From: Ceratopteris richardii
Taxonomy: Eukaryota; Streptophyta; Polypodiopsida; Polypodiales; Pteridaceae
Direction of reading: 5' to 3'
Length of the DNA: 64,000 nucleotides
Assembly: GCA_020310875.1 (NCBI GenBank)
Contig: CM035431.1
Span: 17,592,267 to 17,656,266 of the forward strand
Made by a program: the position numbers and the translations under genes. This document shows positions 12,008-23,540 of this stretch, piece by piece. How positions within the stretch are numbered: position 1 is the first letter of the stretch; each line of letters starts with the position of its first letter. Under the pieces are notes generated by a model. The model had not been told where the DNA came from and searched no databases. It saw only the letters and a program-made list of their open reading frames with translations.

Positions 12008-12165
12008 AGAAAGAGAGAGAGAGAGAGAGATTATTCCATCTCTCTCTCATCTCTATGACTCCAATAAATTTCAAGTAGGTCTATACATCACAAATAGAGA
12101 TAGAGTTAGAGAGAGAGAGTTCTCACGATCTACTGCCGTTTAGAAATCAAAGAGAGAGAGAGAGA
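12008..12165. repeat. GA/CT microsatellites
   Basis: Three short (GA)n runs (about 12010-12030, 12104-12119 and 12151-12165), with a CT-rich stretch between them, give a locally purine/pyrimidine-asymmetric region. Confidence 0.85.
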
Positions 12166-12602
12166 GGCAAGTGAATGGTCAGAATTGGTGCCTATATGAT
12201 TGATGCATCCGAAGGTTGACATCTTCAAGGATGCAACATTTGATATTGTGGCAAGAGACATTGGAATACTACAAAAAAACATGTGTCTCCAAGTACCTTT
12301 CGTGCTTGCGTAATCAAAGTACTTAGTTTCACTGGTTGCTCCATTGAAGTCAAAGATATTATCATTGCTGGTGAAATTCTATAAGACAAAATCAATTTTA
12401 TTTTTGGATGAAGTAGCTACTGATGTGGGAACAATGCGTGGGAACAATGCGTCTTACCTAAATGGTAGCTAAAGAAGTGTTTATCCTTGTGAGGAAGGCA
12501 CTTGTGGAGGAAAATCACGGGCCACAAAAATGAGATGATGAAAATAATCACAATGATGAAACACTTTCTAGTCTATTGTACATACATGCATTGCGAATGG
12601 CT

Positions 12603-12832
12603 CATATTTTCTCGAGGTCTCTGGAAGCACCCGAAGAGCACAAGGAAGAAGAAGAAGGTTGGAGCACAACACACAATACTCAATGTATTACCAAGAGAAT
12701 GTACAAAGATAAGTGACTAGTTAGGGATATAGGCATATATACAAGTGAGGGGAAAAAAACCTCGTAAAGGGGGAAAAATTGCCACAATGATCCTAATGTG
12801 CTCACACACATCACTACAACAATATATCAACA
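12603..12832 (-). repeat. Copia-1 3' LTR (copy iii)
   Basis: The reverse complement starts TGTTGATATA at 12832 and follows the 230 bp Copia-1 LTR, including the GAAGAAGAAGAAGG stretch and the CTAGTAATACATT-like region. It is visibly more diverged than the LTRs of copy ii. The last few bases at the low-coordinate end are worn, so that edge is approximate. Confidence 0.85.
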
Positions 12833-12839
12833 AATTCCC

Positions 12840-13450
12840 CTTGGGAGTGATGCAGTGAACAAGGAGTTGGCACTCATGTATAAAGAAGTGCCAAGCTATG
12901 TGGAATCGATCCACAAAAGGAAGTAAGCCCAAAGCTTTGTACAAAGCTTCAAACTTCTCCCTAGGTAGAGCCTTTGTGAAAAGGTCTTAAATGTTCTCCT
13001 ATGTGGGCACATATGCCAAACTAATCTCTCCTACAGAGAACCTAGCCCTAATATAATGATAGTGCACCTCAATGTGCTTAGTGTGAGCATGGAACACAAG
13101 GTTCCTTGCAATTACTAATGTGCTCTGATTGTCTATAAAGATGGTGGTGGCAGAAGACAGATCAACACTCAAATCAGCCATAAGGCATCTGAGCCACACA
13201 CACTCGACAATCACTATGAAAGTTACCCTATAGTCAGCCTCACAACTAGAAATGACCATAGTAGGTTGATTCTTGCTCAACCAAGATATGCATGAGCTAC
13301 CAAGCATGAAGCAAAAACCACTCGTGGACACATGAGTGTCATAACAACCAACAATCTGGCTGAGTAATGCATAAGCAAATCAAGCATTCAACAGCCTGCT
13401 AATACAGAACATCATCAAATGCATCTCCAACATCATGAAGATTGAACCAT
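12840..13450 (-). pseudogene. Copia-1 RNase H and terminal reverse transcriptase (copy iii)
   Basis: The minus strand encodes the RNase H words SGFCFMLGSSCISWLSK, SSCEA, TIFIDNQS and KHIEVHYHY, then AYVPT near 13000. The end of the reverse transcriptase (LHDAGDAFD-like) lies at about 13380-13450. It has the same order as 19030-19750 of copy ii. It is broken, with several breaks. Confidence 0.85.
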
Positions 13451-13453
13451 AAA

Positions 13454-13990
13454 TGCAACAACCTAAGAAGTTACGACCACCACGTACTAGTGAGATGACT
13501 CTTCTCCCAACCTTATGCCTTAATATATAGCTGCTCGAATCAACGAGGACCACAAATGTAACTAGAGTCCACAAGTGCATGTGCAATCTCCTCCACTCCT
13601 TTCAGATCTACCACTAGAGTCTACTAGTGGCTGGAGTGTTCTCGACCACTGCTTTACTACCTTCCATTAGAGTCCACTAGTGGTTGGTGTACTCGCTTCT
13701 CGAGTTAAGTCCACTGGACTCAAGTTAACTTGAGTTAGAAGGCTCTAGAGCTCCTTGGGAAAAACTCTCTCTCCATGCTCCCCATGGGAGTTGAACCCAA
13801 GACCTCCTCCTTCACAACCTTGAGACTTAACCACTACACTAAGTGGATTACTTGTTTAAGAGAGCACATGAACTTATACATAAGTCTAGTCTTGAGATCT
13901 TTGGCCATACACATGAGTGACCAAACGATGTCCGATTTCAAATCTGTCTGAACCGGTCGGAACCTTAGATCATAGACTTACTTTATTACA
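13454..13990 (-). repeat. Element E LTR (3' LTR, left copy)
   Basis: This 537 bp LTR begins TGCAACAACC and ends TTATTACA on the plus strand. It matches 28240-28740 at about 95% apart from length differences. It contains two ACTAGAGTC-type inverted motifs around 13610-13680 and a tRNA-like module at about 13785-13845. Confidence 0.92.
13787..13841 (-). other. tRNA-like Pol III A/B-box module in element E LTR (left)
   Basis: On the minus strand a box A-like TAGTGTAGTGG (13831-13841) is followed 33 bp later by a box B-like GGTTCAACTCC (13787-13797). This is the spacing and sequence of internal Pol III promoters of tRNA genes and tRNA-derived SINEs. The surroundings do not form a full tRNA. The same module recurs in the other LTR. 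Confidence 0.6.
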
Positions 13991-14003
13991 TTCTTCCCCC
14001 CTT
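13991..14003 (-). other. Element E polypurine tract
   Basis: The minus strand reads AAGGGGGGAAGAA immediately before the LTR start TGTAATAAAG. This is the plus-strand priming site position of LTR elements. The adjoining TTCGAGGATGAAAAT resembles the end of the pol region in plant Gypsy chromoviruses. Confidence 0.75.
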
Positions 14004-14900
14004 GGAAAAGATTTTCATCCTCGAAAATAAAGCTATATATATATATATAATCATAGGCAACCCCCGAGCCTCATGTTCTTAAACCATAAGAACATGGTCA
14101 TGTTCTAAAACTAGAAGAACATGTCCCATCTCTGTGGTGGGATCCCTGCCCAAATGATTCAAAACACTATCCGGCTTCACACTTTGATAAATTGGCCGAA
14201 GTACAAAGTAGTGAATGAATAATAAGGGTGGATCTAAAAACATCCCTAGCCACTTCATTGTGTCTTGATATGCGATCTAGGCACAAACATATGAAATGGA
14301 TGGATCCTAATTACTAGTCCTTTTCTAGGCATGACTGGTCCATGGACTTAGTAATTAAGGTGGGATTTTTATCCCTAACAAGACTTTGAGAACTCTTGAT
14401 TCACTTGAATTTGATTTGGAAAAATTGAAGTTTGGTTGATCCAAACATCTGACTTGGATGTTTGTACAATAGTTAACTCCCAACCATCAGTTACTTGATT
14501 TCTTCACGTGACTTGAGGACTACTTGGTCCTAATAGGCTTGAAAATCCTATGTAAAATTGTAGAAGAAATTTTTCCATTTACTTTGGTTCAACCTTACTA
14601 TATCTTGATCAAGTCAAATTCAAAATCAAAATCATCCAACCTAGGATACTTTTCTCAACCTAGGTGAAAGTCCTTGGGAATTGTCAAGCTTATGAGCAAT
14701 TCCTAACTTCATTGTTCTAGAGTGTACTGAACTCTAGAAAGTCATAAGAGGTATGCTAGTAACTGGAAGCAAACTCAATTGAACAAGTCAATCTTGGACT
14801 TATCATCTTCTGAAGAATAAATAAGTTCTTATACAGAACATCTATCTAGGATGTTTAATTTAGTTATCTAGTTCCAATCAGCTGACCCAAGACTTTTTAT
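14004..14900. other. Element E internal region, noncoding (part 1)
   Basis: There is no recognisable reading frame. It holds a (TA)n run at about 14035-14050 and inverted GAACATG/CATGTTC words at about 14070-14125. It is presumed interior of element E, ending at the Copia-1 target site. Confidence 0.6.
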
Positions 14901-15130
14901 TGTTGATATATTTAGGTAGTGATGTGTGTGAACACTGTAGGACCGCCGGGGCACTTTTTTCCCTCTTTAGGAGGTTTTTTTCCCCCGGCTTGTACATACG
15001 CCTATTGCCCTAATGGGCTACTTATCTTTGTACATTCTCTAGTAATACATTCAGTCTTGTGTGTTGTGCTCCAAGCTTCTTCTTCTTCCTTGTGTTGTTC
15101 GCGTGCTTCCGCAGACGTCTATCTCCAACA
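14901..15130 (+). repeat. Copia-1 5' LTR (copy ii)
   Basis: It is 230 bp, from TGTTGATATA to CTCCAACA, and is the direct partner of 19827-20056. The primer site begins two bases after its end. Confidence 0.97.
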
Positions 15131-15132
15131 AT

Positions 15133-15144
15133 TGGTATCAGAGC
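15133..15144 (+). other. Copia-1 primer binding site
   Basis: TGGTATCAGAGC is an exact complement of the 3' end of plant initiator tRNA-Met, the usual minus-strand primer of Copia elements. It lies two bases from the 5' LTR. Confidence 0.95.
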
Positions 15145-15486
15145 AGGTCGTCGCTTCTTCTAGGGCGTCGTCGACACTCCTCCGTTTGCAGTCTCAGATT
15201 CGCACGAAATTTGGTGAGCATACTCAGGGTGTTTCCGAGATCAAAAACACCTTCGCTATGTGGTGTCGAAATCGCGATCTGAGCTCGTTTCGGCCTCCGA
15301 ACGCACTATCGTAGCGCTTGTGCAGGCTATTTCGTCCTTTTGTGCCAAAGGTATATACCAGTTTCTGTTCGCAAGTTTAAGCATCTCAAAGTCTGCTACA
15401 GGTCTAGCAGAACTCGTCTGGGTAGTTCTGTTCAAATTTTTGAGATACAGTCAATTTTCTGCATCAAGGTATTTTAGTCACCGGCC

Positions 15487-18400
15487 ATGGCTGAAAGCAG
15501 TGATGTATTCCGTATGTTGGCTGTTGAGGATAAGTTGGATGGTACCAACTACCCATTATGGGCTTATATGATGCGACATGTACTGGTTGCAAAAGGATTA
15601 TGGAACATTGTGCAGGGTGTTGAAAGACGTCCTGTTACACCTGTAACGACAGGTACTGCAAATATAGGTGTTGGAGCTGATGAAGATGGTGTCGAAGATG
15701 ATATTCCGCAGATTCCTGTTCGTGCTGCTGTTTCTGTTGCACCTACTGCAAAGCAGATTCGTTGGGATGGCAGAGATGCCCAGGCACATGCATTGATAGC
15801 CTTGTCTGTCAAATGTGCCATTATTCCTCACATTCGCTCTTGCAAAACAGCAAAGGATGCTTGGGATACACTTACCACTTTGTACCAGGCTAGGAATGAG
15901 GCTCGTGTTGCTTACCTCCGAAAACAGTTGGAGAGTGAGCACATGAATGAAGGTGATTCTATGGACAGTTTTCTTACAAAGATCAAAGACCTGAAGGAAC
16001 AATTGATTTCTGCTGATGAGGTTATACCAGATAGCTCACTTGTGCAGACCGTTCTGAATGGTCTTCCTGATTCATATCAGAGTTTTGCCTCTACTCTTCG
16101 GTTGATGATGAAAGGCAATCCGAATGCCTTGTCATTTGAGGAATTAGTCTCTGTTCTGTTTCAGGAAGATCAGTCCAGGCAGAACAGGTCCATTATGCGT
16201 GTTGCAGATCAAGCTTTCCTGGCTAGTCAAAAGGGTAAAGGAAAATGGAGCTCTTCTACTAGTAAGCAGAAATCTGCAAATGTTGCACATTCAAAGAACC
16301 AAGATAAAGATGAGAAGAAATCAGAAAAGCAGAAATTGTTTTGCACGTACTGTAAAGGGAATGATCATATCATAAAGAACTGTCCAAAACTGGCTACAAA
16401 AGAGGCAAAGAAAAAGGAGGCTGGAATGGTTGTTGCAGAAGCCTCTACACCAAAAACAGAGTCTGCTAATCTTGTGCAGGAAGAAGAATGGGCGTTTACT
16501 ACTGTCTGCAGTTTTGACCCATCTTCTCATGATCAGTGCATGTCTGCAGTAGACTCAGATGTTTGGTACTTTGACAGTGGGGCGACCAAACATATTACCT
16601 CACAGCGCAGTTTCTTCTCTTCACTCAAGCCTGCCCCTACAGGGAATACTGTCACATGCGCCAATAACTCCTCTTATCCTGTTATGGGAGTTGGTAAGAT
16701 CATTCTGACTACTGCTGATGGTAGTTCTTTCACTTTGTCAGATGCTTTATTTGTGCCAGGGATCAAAAAGAATCTGTTATCAGTTTCTGCATTAGCCAAG
16801 ATTGGCTTGGTTGTGAAATTTGTTGATGACAGGTGTACAGTCCATGATCTCTCAAATGGCGATGTGATTATTGCTTCTCGCATTTTATGTCGTGGGCTGT
16901 ATAAGCTCATAGACTATGAAAGATCTGTGAATGATTCGGCATGTGCAGTTCATGATTCTCAGGCTATGTCAGATGCAAAGCTTTGGCATGCACGCTTTGG
17001 TCATCTGAATTTTGCTAGTTTGTTACGCCTGCAGAAATCTGAAATGGTGTCCTCTTTGCCCAAACTTGAGGCACTTGGAAAAAATGTTTGCGAAGGCTGT
17101 ATTTTGGGCAAAATGCAGCGTTTTTCCTTTCCCAAAGATGGTTCAGTTCGGGCTACACAAAAATTGCAGCTTGTACATAGTGATGTCTGTGGTCCTATGC
17201 AGACACCCTCTTTTGGAAATTACCTTTACTTCGTGACTTTCATTGATGACTTTTCCAGGCATGCATGGGTATATCCACTCAAAGCAAAGTCCGAAGTGTT
17301 CATGTGCTTCAAACAATTTTTGGTTTTGGCTGAAAATCTGTCAGCATGTAAAATGGGCACCCTCCGTTCTGATCGAGGGGGGGAATATATGTCTTCAGAT
17401 TTTAATGCATTTTTGGCTGAACGTGGGATAAAACACCAGTGTACACTGCCGTATATACCTCAACAGAATGGAGTTTCTGAACGAAAGAACAGGTCACTCA
17501 TGGAGATGGCAAGGTGCATGGTCAAAAGTCAGGCTTTACCACACAGTTTCTGGCTTGAGGTTGTCATGTGTGCAGCATATGTACTGAATAGGTGTCCCAC
17601 TAAAGTGTTGCAGTCTATCACTCCATATGAGGCTTGGCATGACCGCAAGCCATCTGTTGCTCATCTGCGTGTTTTTGGTTGTTTGGCATATGCATTAGTG
17701 CCTGAACAACAACGCAGAAAATTGGATGATAAGGCAATAAAATGTATTTTTGTTGGGTACAGTTCTGAAAGTAAAGGCTATCGTCTGTATCATCCACAGA
17801 CTAAACGCATTCTGGTTAGCCGTGATGTTGTCTTTGTGGAAGATGCTATTCAGCCATTGCTTTCATGTACTAAGGAGACATCTGTTAGCTCCAAAGACAT
17901 GTATGATACTTTGATGCCTCTTTTTACAGGTGGACAGGCTAGTGCTGGTCCTAATGAGGCAACTTCTCAGCCTTTGCAGGTTTCATATGATGATGCAGAT
18001 CATTCCATTTCTGATGCAGATTTACATGATGCACTTGTTGATGAGAGAGCTGATATTGAGCAGGCAAAAACTATGCCAAAATGGCTGGTGTAGACTTTGC
18101 GTGACAGCAAATTAGATGCACCTTTGTCATATCGTACTCGTTCAGGCTCTCATAGTGCCTCCTTTGCATCAGATTGCTATGCTATGGCTGCATCTAGTCT
18201 CTGTGATGAGAATGAGCCTGTTTCTTTTGATGAAGCACAAAATTCAGAAAATTGGATGGCTGCTATGCAATCTGAATATGATGCTATAATGAAGAATGGT
18301 ACATGGTCTTTATGTGACTTGCCTCCTAGCAAGAAGGCCATTGGCACTAAGTGGGTATACAAGCTGAAGCGTAAACCTGATGGTACAGTTGACAGGTATA

Positions 18401-19752
18401 AGGCTAGGCTTATTGCAAAGGGTTATGCAGAGGAAAGAGGCATTGATTTTGATGAGACCTTTGCACCTACATGCCGTATGACTACTGTTCGCAGCATTTG
18501 TGCACTTGCAGCCCATCATGGTTGGAATGTACATCAGTTGGACATTAAAACAGCATTTCTGAATGGTGACTTGCATGAAGAAGTGTATGTTTTTCAGCCC
18601 CGTGGCTTTGTGCAGAAAGGGCATGAAAACCAGGTTTGTAGGTTAAAGAAGGCATTATATGGTTTAAAGCAAGCACCATGTGCTTGGTATGAGAAGATAC
18701 ATGCCTATCTGATTGCACATGGTTTTGAGAATAGTCCAACTGAAAGCACCTTATATGTTAAGCATGCTAATGATGTGCTTCTGATCATTGTTGTCTATGT
18801 TGATGACATGCTGCTCACTGGTCCTATTGAGACACATATTGCTGATTTTAAGGCTGATTTGCATGCCTCATTTGAGATGTCTGATTTGGGGCATTTGCAT
18901 CACTATTTGGGCATTCAGTTTATGCATGTTGATGGTGGAATGGCTTTGTGTCAAACGAAATATATTGACACATTATTGAAGCGTTTTGGCCTTGAAGACT
19001 GTAAGCCTATTGCTACTCCTATGGAGACAGGTTTACGATTGAGTCTTCATGATGCTGGAGATGCATTTGATGTTGTTCTCTATCAGCAGGTTGTTGGATG
19101 CTTGATTTACTTATGCATTACTCGACCAGATATTCAGTTTGCTGTCTCACAGATGAGCAGGTTTATGCATTGCCTAGGAGTCACGCATTGGAAAGCGGTT
19201 AAGCGCATCTTTCGCTACTTGAGTGGTACTTGGCTACTTGGGTTGTTTTATCCCAAGGGGGGATCACTACCGCCAGATTTGCATGCTTTTTCTGACTCAG
19301 ATTGGGCTGGTTGCTATGACACTCGTGTGTCCACCAGTGGTTTTTGCTTCATGTTTGGTACCTCATGTATATCTTGGTTGAGCAAGAAGCAGCCTACTGT
19401 GGCCACTTCCAGTTGTGAGGCTGAGTATAGGGAAGCTTTCACGGCGATTGTTGAGTGTGTGTGGCTCAGACGCATTATGGCTGATTTGGGTGTTGGCCAG
19501 TCTTCTGCCACCACCATCTTCACTAACAGTCAGAGCGCATTGGCAGTTGCGAGGAACCCTGTGTTCCATGCTCGCACTAAGCACATTGAGGTGCATTATC
19601 ACTATGTCAGGGAGAGGTTCTCTGCTGGGGAGATCAGCTTGGCATATGTGCCCACGCAGGAGAACATTGCAGACCTTTTCACGAAGGCTCTGCCTAGGGA
19701 GAAGTTTGAAGCTTTCCACAAAGCTTTGGGCTTACTTCCTTTTGTGGAGTGA
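15487..19752 (+). pseudogene. Copia-1 gag-pol region (copy ii)
   Basis: The start at 15487 (MAESSDVF) follows a 340 bp leader. Gag of the UBN2 type lies at about 15490-16200, and a CCHC zinc knuckle (CTYCKGNDHIIKNC) at about 16340-16385. The protease motif WYFDSGAT is at about 16563. The pre-integrase block (LWHARFGHLNF) is near 16980, and the integrase core, with HSDV, LRSDRGGEY and PQQNGVSERKN, at about 17170-17490. Reverse transcriptase is at about 18240-19000 with YVDD near 18798, and RNase H at about 19270-19700. It is a single gag-pol reading in the family. Here it is nearly whole with about one break, and is treated as a fossil. Confidence 0.95.
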
Positions 19753-19811
19753 TTTCCACATAGCTTGGCACTTCCTTATACGTGAGTGCCAGCTCCTTGT
19801 TCACCGCATCA

Positions 19812-19826
19812 CTCCCAGGGGGGATT
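19812..19826 (+). other. Copia-1 polypurine tract
   Basis: CTCCCAGGGGGGATT directly precedes the 3' LTR. The G-run is the expected plus-strand primer, and the same sequence lies before the LTR at 1651. Confidence 0.85.
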
Positions 19827-20056
19827 TGTTGATATATTTAGGTAGTGATATGTGTGAACACTCTAGGACCGCCGGGGCACTTTTTTCCCTCTTTAGGAGG
19901 TTTTTTTCCCCCGGCTTGTATATACGCCTATTGCCCTAATGGGCTACTTATCTTTGTACATTCTCTAGTAATACATTCAGTCTTGTGTGTTGTGCTCCAA
20001 GCTTCTTCTTCTTCCTTGTGCTGTTCGCGTGCTTCCGCAGACATCTATCTCCAACA
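19827..20056 (+). repeat. Copia-1 3' LTR (copy ii)
   Basis: It is 230 bp and a direct repeat of 14901-15130, with five differences counted by eye. It contains a TGTATATAC TATA-like stretch at about 19917-19925. Confidence 0.97.
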
Positions 20057-21436
20057 TTTATCTGAGTCAATTCCAAAAGTTTTTGAAAGTTGAAGAAAAA
20101 ATCCGTATAACTAATTCAAAATTCTAAGATATAAACTTACTATGAGTCAAATACTTGATGACCCAAGACTCTCAAGACTTTAACTTCTTAATGATCTTTT
20201 CAACAAGGCATCGAAGCACTTTTCTTCTATCTTTAAGAGAAAGGAACTGGATTCTCAAAAAGATTCATAGAGTAAATCTAAACATCATCCAACCACAAGA
20301 TACTAGTGTGATATCCAATATCAGTGTGTTGATCCACTGAAGTTCTAGTGATGAGTTAATTATCAGATAATGCTTCACTTGAGACTAAGTTTATGCCTTT
20401 ATTCAATCTATATGACTCCTTACTGGGAATGCAATTCTTGAGCATTGCTTTTGAGTCAAAGAATTGAATTTGCCAAGTCACACTAGAAACTTGATGCTTG
20501 ACTTAGTCAATCTATTCCTTAGTTGAAAGATTTAGTTCAAAGTCAAAGTCTTACTCTTTCAAAAATTTATCAAAAATTTCCGAATCATCAACACTTTAGC
20601 TTGAAGTGTTTAAAGAAGATCTTGGAAGTTACTTACTTCGTATCTTCTTATGAACTTGATCTTGAAGTATTTTGAGATCAAAATTTCCAAATCATCAACA
20701 CTTTAGCTTGAAGTGTTTAAATAAGATCTTGGAAGTTACTTACTTCGTATCTTCTTACGAACTTAATCTTGAAGTATTTTGAGATCATATTTTTATCCTT
20801 CTTGAATTAAAACTTATCCTTGGAAGTTTTAATTCCCGTGAAGATCAAATCTAACTTCAAAATCTATTATGAGACTAAACGATAATTATCATCACATGGT
20901 CCGATGTCCCATACCATCTTTCCTACATCAATATGAGTATAAAGTCTAGCGTCCCATACCACCCTATTTTATATTCACATCAATGTGTGCGTGATACTTA
21001 TCCTAAAGTCTAAACATCTCTCGATAGAGTACATTTTCACTTCAACTCTTTGAAGTTTCAGGCATTATCTCTAACTTGATGTTCCAGGTTTTGATCCCTT
21101 CACATGATCGTTTCACGATCACTTGCTTTCCTTTGGGAACTTGAAACCCTCAAATATCTACTCTACTTTTCTCGCATTTTCTCATGAAAACCCATTAGAA
21201 TTCCAAGTTCTTGAATTTTTTCAATTCAAGTCCAATTGGTTATACTTGACCAATTTGTAGCGGCAAGAGTTTTTTACTTCTTGTCTTTAGATTCCTTTCA
21301 TACAAAAGCTTTTCAGTAGCTACCCCGGGGACTTTTATAGGAATCTCTTTACTGCTTAAGTCTAAGCATCCGCTCATGCTTTCTGGATTTGTATCAAAAT
21401 CCTTGTAAGGATAGGAAAACATTATGTTTCACCTTT
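20057..21436. other. Element E internal region, noncoding (part 2)
   Basis: I recognise no gene. The sequence is AT-rich and includes a 107-bp tandem duplication (20572-20786) and two GTCCCATACCA-type words near 20900 and 20950. It is presumably interior of element E. Confidence 0.55.
20572..20786. repeat. Two-copy tandem duplication, 107-bp unit
   Basis: A unit beginning AAAATTTCC and containing ACACTTTAGCTTGAAG and TTACTTACTTCGTATC occurs twice in direct tandem, with only a handful of differences. Each copy contains smaller internal echoes (CTTGAAGTGTTT and CTTGAAGTATTT). Confidence 0.9.
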
Positions 21437-22350
21437 CATTAGGAAAAAAGGTGAACCCTGCATGGGCCTTTTAGCTTGAGGAGTGATTAGTGATAGACCA
21501 ATGAGAAGAGGGTGGTGGACACAGTCTAGTCCCTTAATCACATAGGCTAGGCATACGCTTCCCTTGGTTTGGGCTAGTCAAAACCACATAAACATTTCAA
21601 AATTCGTGGTTTTGTCCTTCAACTAGTTTTTGAAAAGCATGGAATTCAAACAGGACCCTTGGATACCCTTAGAAATTCAATGAGTGGCTTTAAATTATAG
21701 CCCTTAGATTTCCTTTAGATCTAATGGTTATTGTTGCTCCTTGAAGAGGAAGAGGCACATAAAATTTGGTCCATTGGATTTGGAAAGAATCCAATGGCTT
21801 TGATTTGATCTTCACATGGATCACTAGCCATTAAATCTACACCACTGAAAGTGGATGCCATCGAGTGGCTACAAATCCATGTGGATCCCCACGTTTTTGT
21901 GCAGATTCTCATGTTTTTGTCCTTTAATGACAGGGAGTTTGGGTAGTTTGCCTTCTAGTGCCAGAAATTTTCGCATCAATCTCAGCCATTCAAGTAGATG
22001 ATGATCCGACGGCCGAAAATAGGCGTCGCTACGAAATTTTCTTCTCTCTCTTCCCACGACTGAGCCTATTTTGTCTCCCATTGAGCTTATTTTGTCTTTT
22101 AGTGACAGAGAGTGTGCCTTTCTTTTTTTCTTTTAGTTCTCAAATTTTGTGGTTGATCGTGGCCATCCAAGCAACATATGCGAGGGCTAGAAAAGCACAC
22201 AAATCCCCTAGTATATTTTATTGTCTATTCTAATGTACAATACCACTAGTGGTTTTTCCCATCCTCTTAATCCACCTAATTAGCCATTTTAATTCCTTAA
22301 AATTAGGAATCCTTACAAGGCCCATGCAGGGTTCACCTTTTTTCTTAATG
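21437..22350. mobile_element. Candidate non-autonomous TIR element (914 bp)
   Basis: A 34-bp terminal inverted repeat bounds the interval: 21437-21470 and the reverse complement of 22317-22350 match at 33 of 34 positions, centred on GGTGAACCCTGCATGGGCC. The interior lacks a transposase or any clear ORF. Direct TTA trinucleotides at 21439 and 22345 would suit a PIF/Harbinger-type target, but they lie within the symmetrical arms, so the superfamily is not settled. It sits inside element E and is therefore younger than E's formation or was carried by it. Confidence 0.6.
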
Positions 22351-23540
22351 TCATAGACTTAATTACCGTCTTCACGGTTGCAGACTACATTCTCGGAATT
22401 TTCTTACTCTGTTCAAACTTGGAACAATTTCGATTGCCATACTTGGGAAAGCTTCACAGTAGTTCCAATCGCAATTCTTGGACAAACCTTTCCAAGCTTT
22501 TGATCAAGTCTTGTTGATCATGCAATAATAATAAAGACTTTGTCTTTATCTTTAAGATCTCTTGAACTATCAAAAGATTCTTTGCTTACCCATGGGCTTT
22601 TAGACATCTTTCCCCTACTCAAGTCCAAGAATATACCAATGCCTTTCAGATTCTAAAGCTAAGAATATTTAATACACTTCCAGGTGATATCAACCATTTG
22701 GACTTTAAGTACCATGTCTGGTGGTTTGGGACTGCTAGGGAACTACTTACAAACTAAAGAGTTTAAAGAATTTCCTTCTCACTACTTGGGAGAACATTAT
22801 TCTTCAACGACTAGAGATCCATACTAGGCTATGACATGTATGCGTCCATGTCCAATCATCCATGCATAAACAATCTATCTTCTACCTTACAAAAAGTCAT
22901 AAATATACATGTGCACAGGCTTGAGTGCATCCTATTCCTTTTGCAAGCAAGAAGAAAATATAAATTGTGCATGAAAACATTCTTTCGTATATGCATGCTT
23001 GTGCTTAATGAGTGTTTCAATATGTTTATGCTCTTCCATGTAGGTTTCCATAATTTGCATCAAGATTATCAAGAATGAAGTTTACTACCATACTTCAATG
23101 ATAAAAATACATCCTACATGAAACTAGAGAGAAAAACAAATATTGAAATCAATCATTAACGTGGAAAATACTTATCTCTCAATTAAGCTACGTCCTTCCC
23201 TTGATCTTTAGGAAGAGCCAATTTTCATCCTTTGGTCTTTGTCCAAGCATCTTTCAATGCTTTGTAGCTACCTTAGGATCTCTTTTGTAGATCGTTGCTT
23301 CATCATGTTCTTTTCTTTGAAGAAATGAAGCTTTCCTTTATCGCGTGATCCTCTTGGCTCAGAGGTTATTTCACTTTGTTTTTGAATGGTGCTTGAGATG
23401 AAGCAAAGAGCTCAAAAGACAAAGCTCTTTAGAGGCAAATTTGACAAGGAGAAATCGATTCACTCTGTGGCACCTTCGTCTTGAGGAGATACTTTCCAAG
23501 AATTGGTCAGGGTTGGAAACCTGATCGTGAGACCTCCTTT
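22351..23540. other. Element E internal region, noncoding (part 3)
   Basis: AT-rich sequence with no recognised gene, RNA or repeat. It is presumed interior of E. Confidence 0.5.

Larger units (their letters stand above)
10661..12602. other. Noncoding AT-rich stretch without a recognised gene
   Basis: No reading frame here resembles a protein I know. It holds, in order, an AT-rich segment, a telobox-rich segment (about 11115-11460), a strongly purine-biased segment on the plus strand (about 11560-11745), several GA microsatellites (12008-12165), and a segment with a 13-bp tandem duplication (GGGAACAATGCGT, about 12427-12452). It could be decayed transposon sequence. Confidence 0.6.
12603..13453 (-). 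mobile_element. Copia-1 family, copy iii, 3' part (minus strand)
   Basis: This minus-strand Copia-1 piece holds the 3' LTR (about 12603-12832) and then RNase H and the end of reverse transcriptase, up to 13453. There it is interrupted by element E. The upstream half of the same copy resumes at 28741, on the other side of E, at the matching point of the reverse transcriptase. The 5-bp sequence ATAAA at 13449-13453 is repeated at 28741-28745. The copy is broken and incomplete. Confidence 0.9.
14901..20056 (+). mobile_element. Copia-1 family, copy ii: nearly whole Copia retrotransposon
   Basis: This 5156 bp element has two 230 bp LTRs (14901-15130, 19827-20056), an initiator tRNA-Met primer site, a polypurine tract and all Copia domains in order: gag with zinc knuckle, protease, integrase, reverse transcriptase, RNase H. 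The 5-bp duplication TTTAT flanks it (14896-14900, 20057-20061). By eye the LTRs differ at 5 of 230 sites (about 2%), so the insertion is young, younger than its host element E. It looks nearly whole, with about one break in the coding region. Confidence 0.96.

Noticed and set aside
13787-13841. A genuine tRNA gene in the E LTR
   Set aside because: Box A and box B are present, but I cannot pair acceptor or anticodon stems, so it is called only a tRNA-like module.
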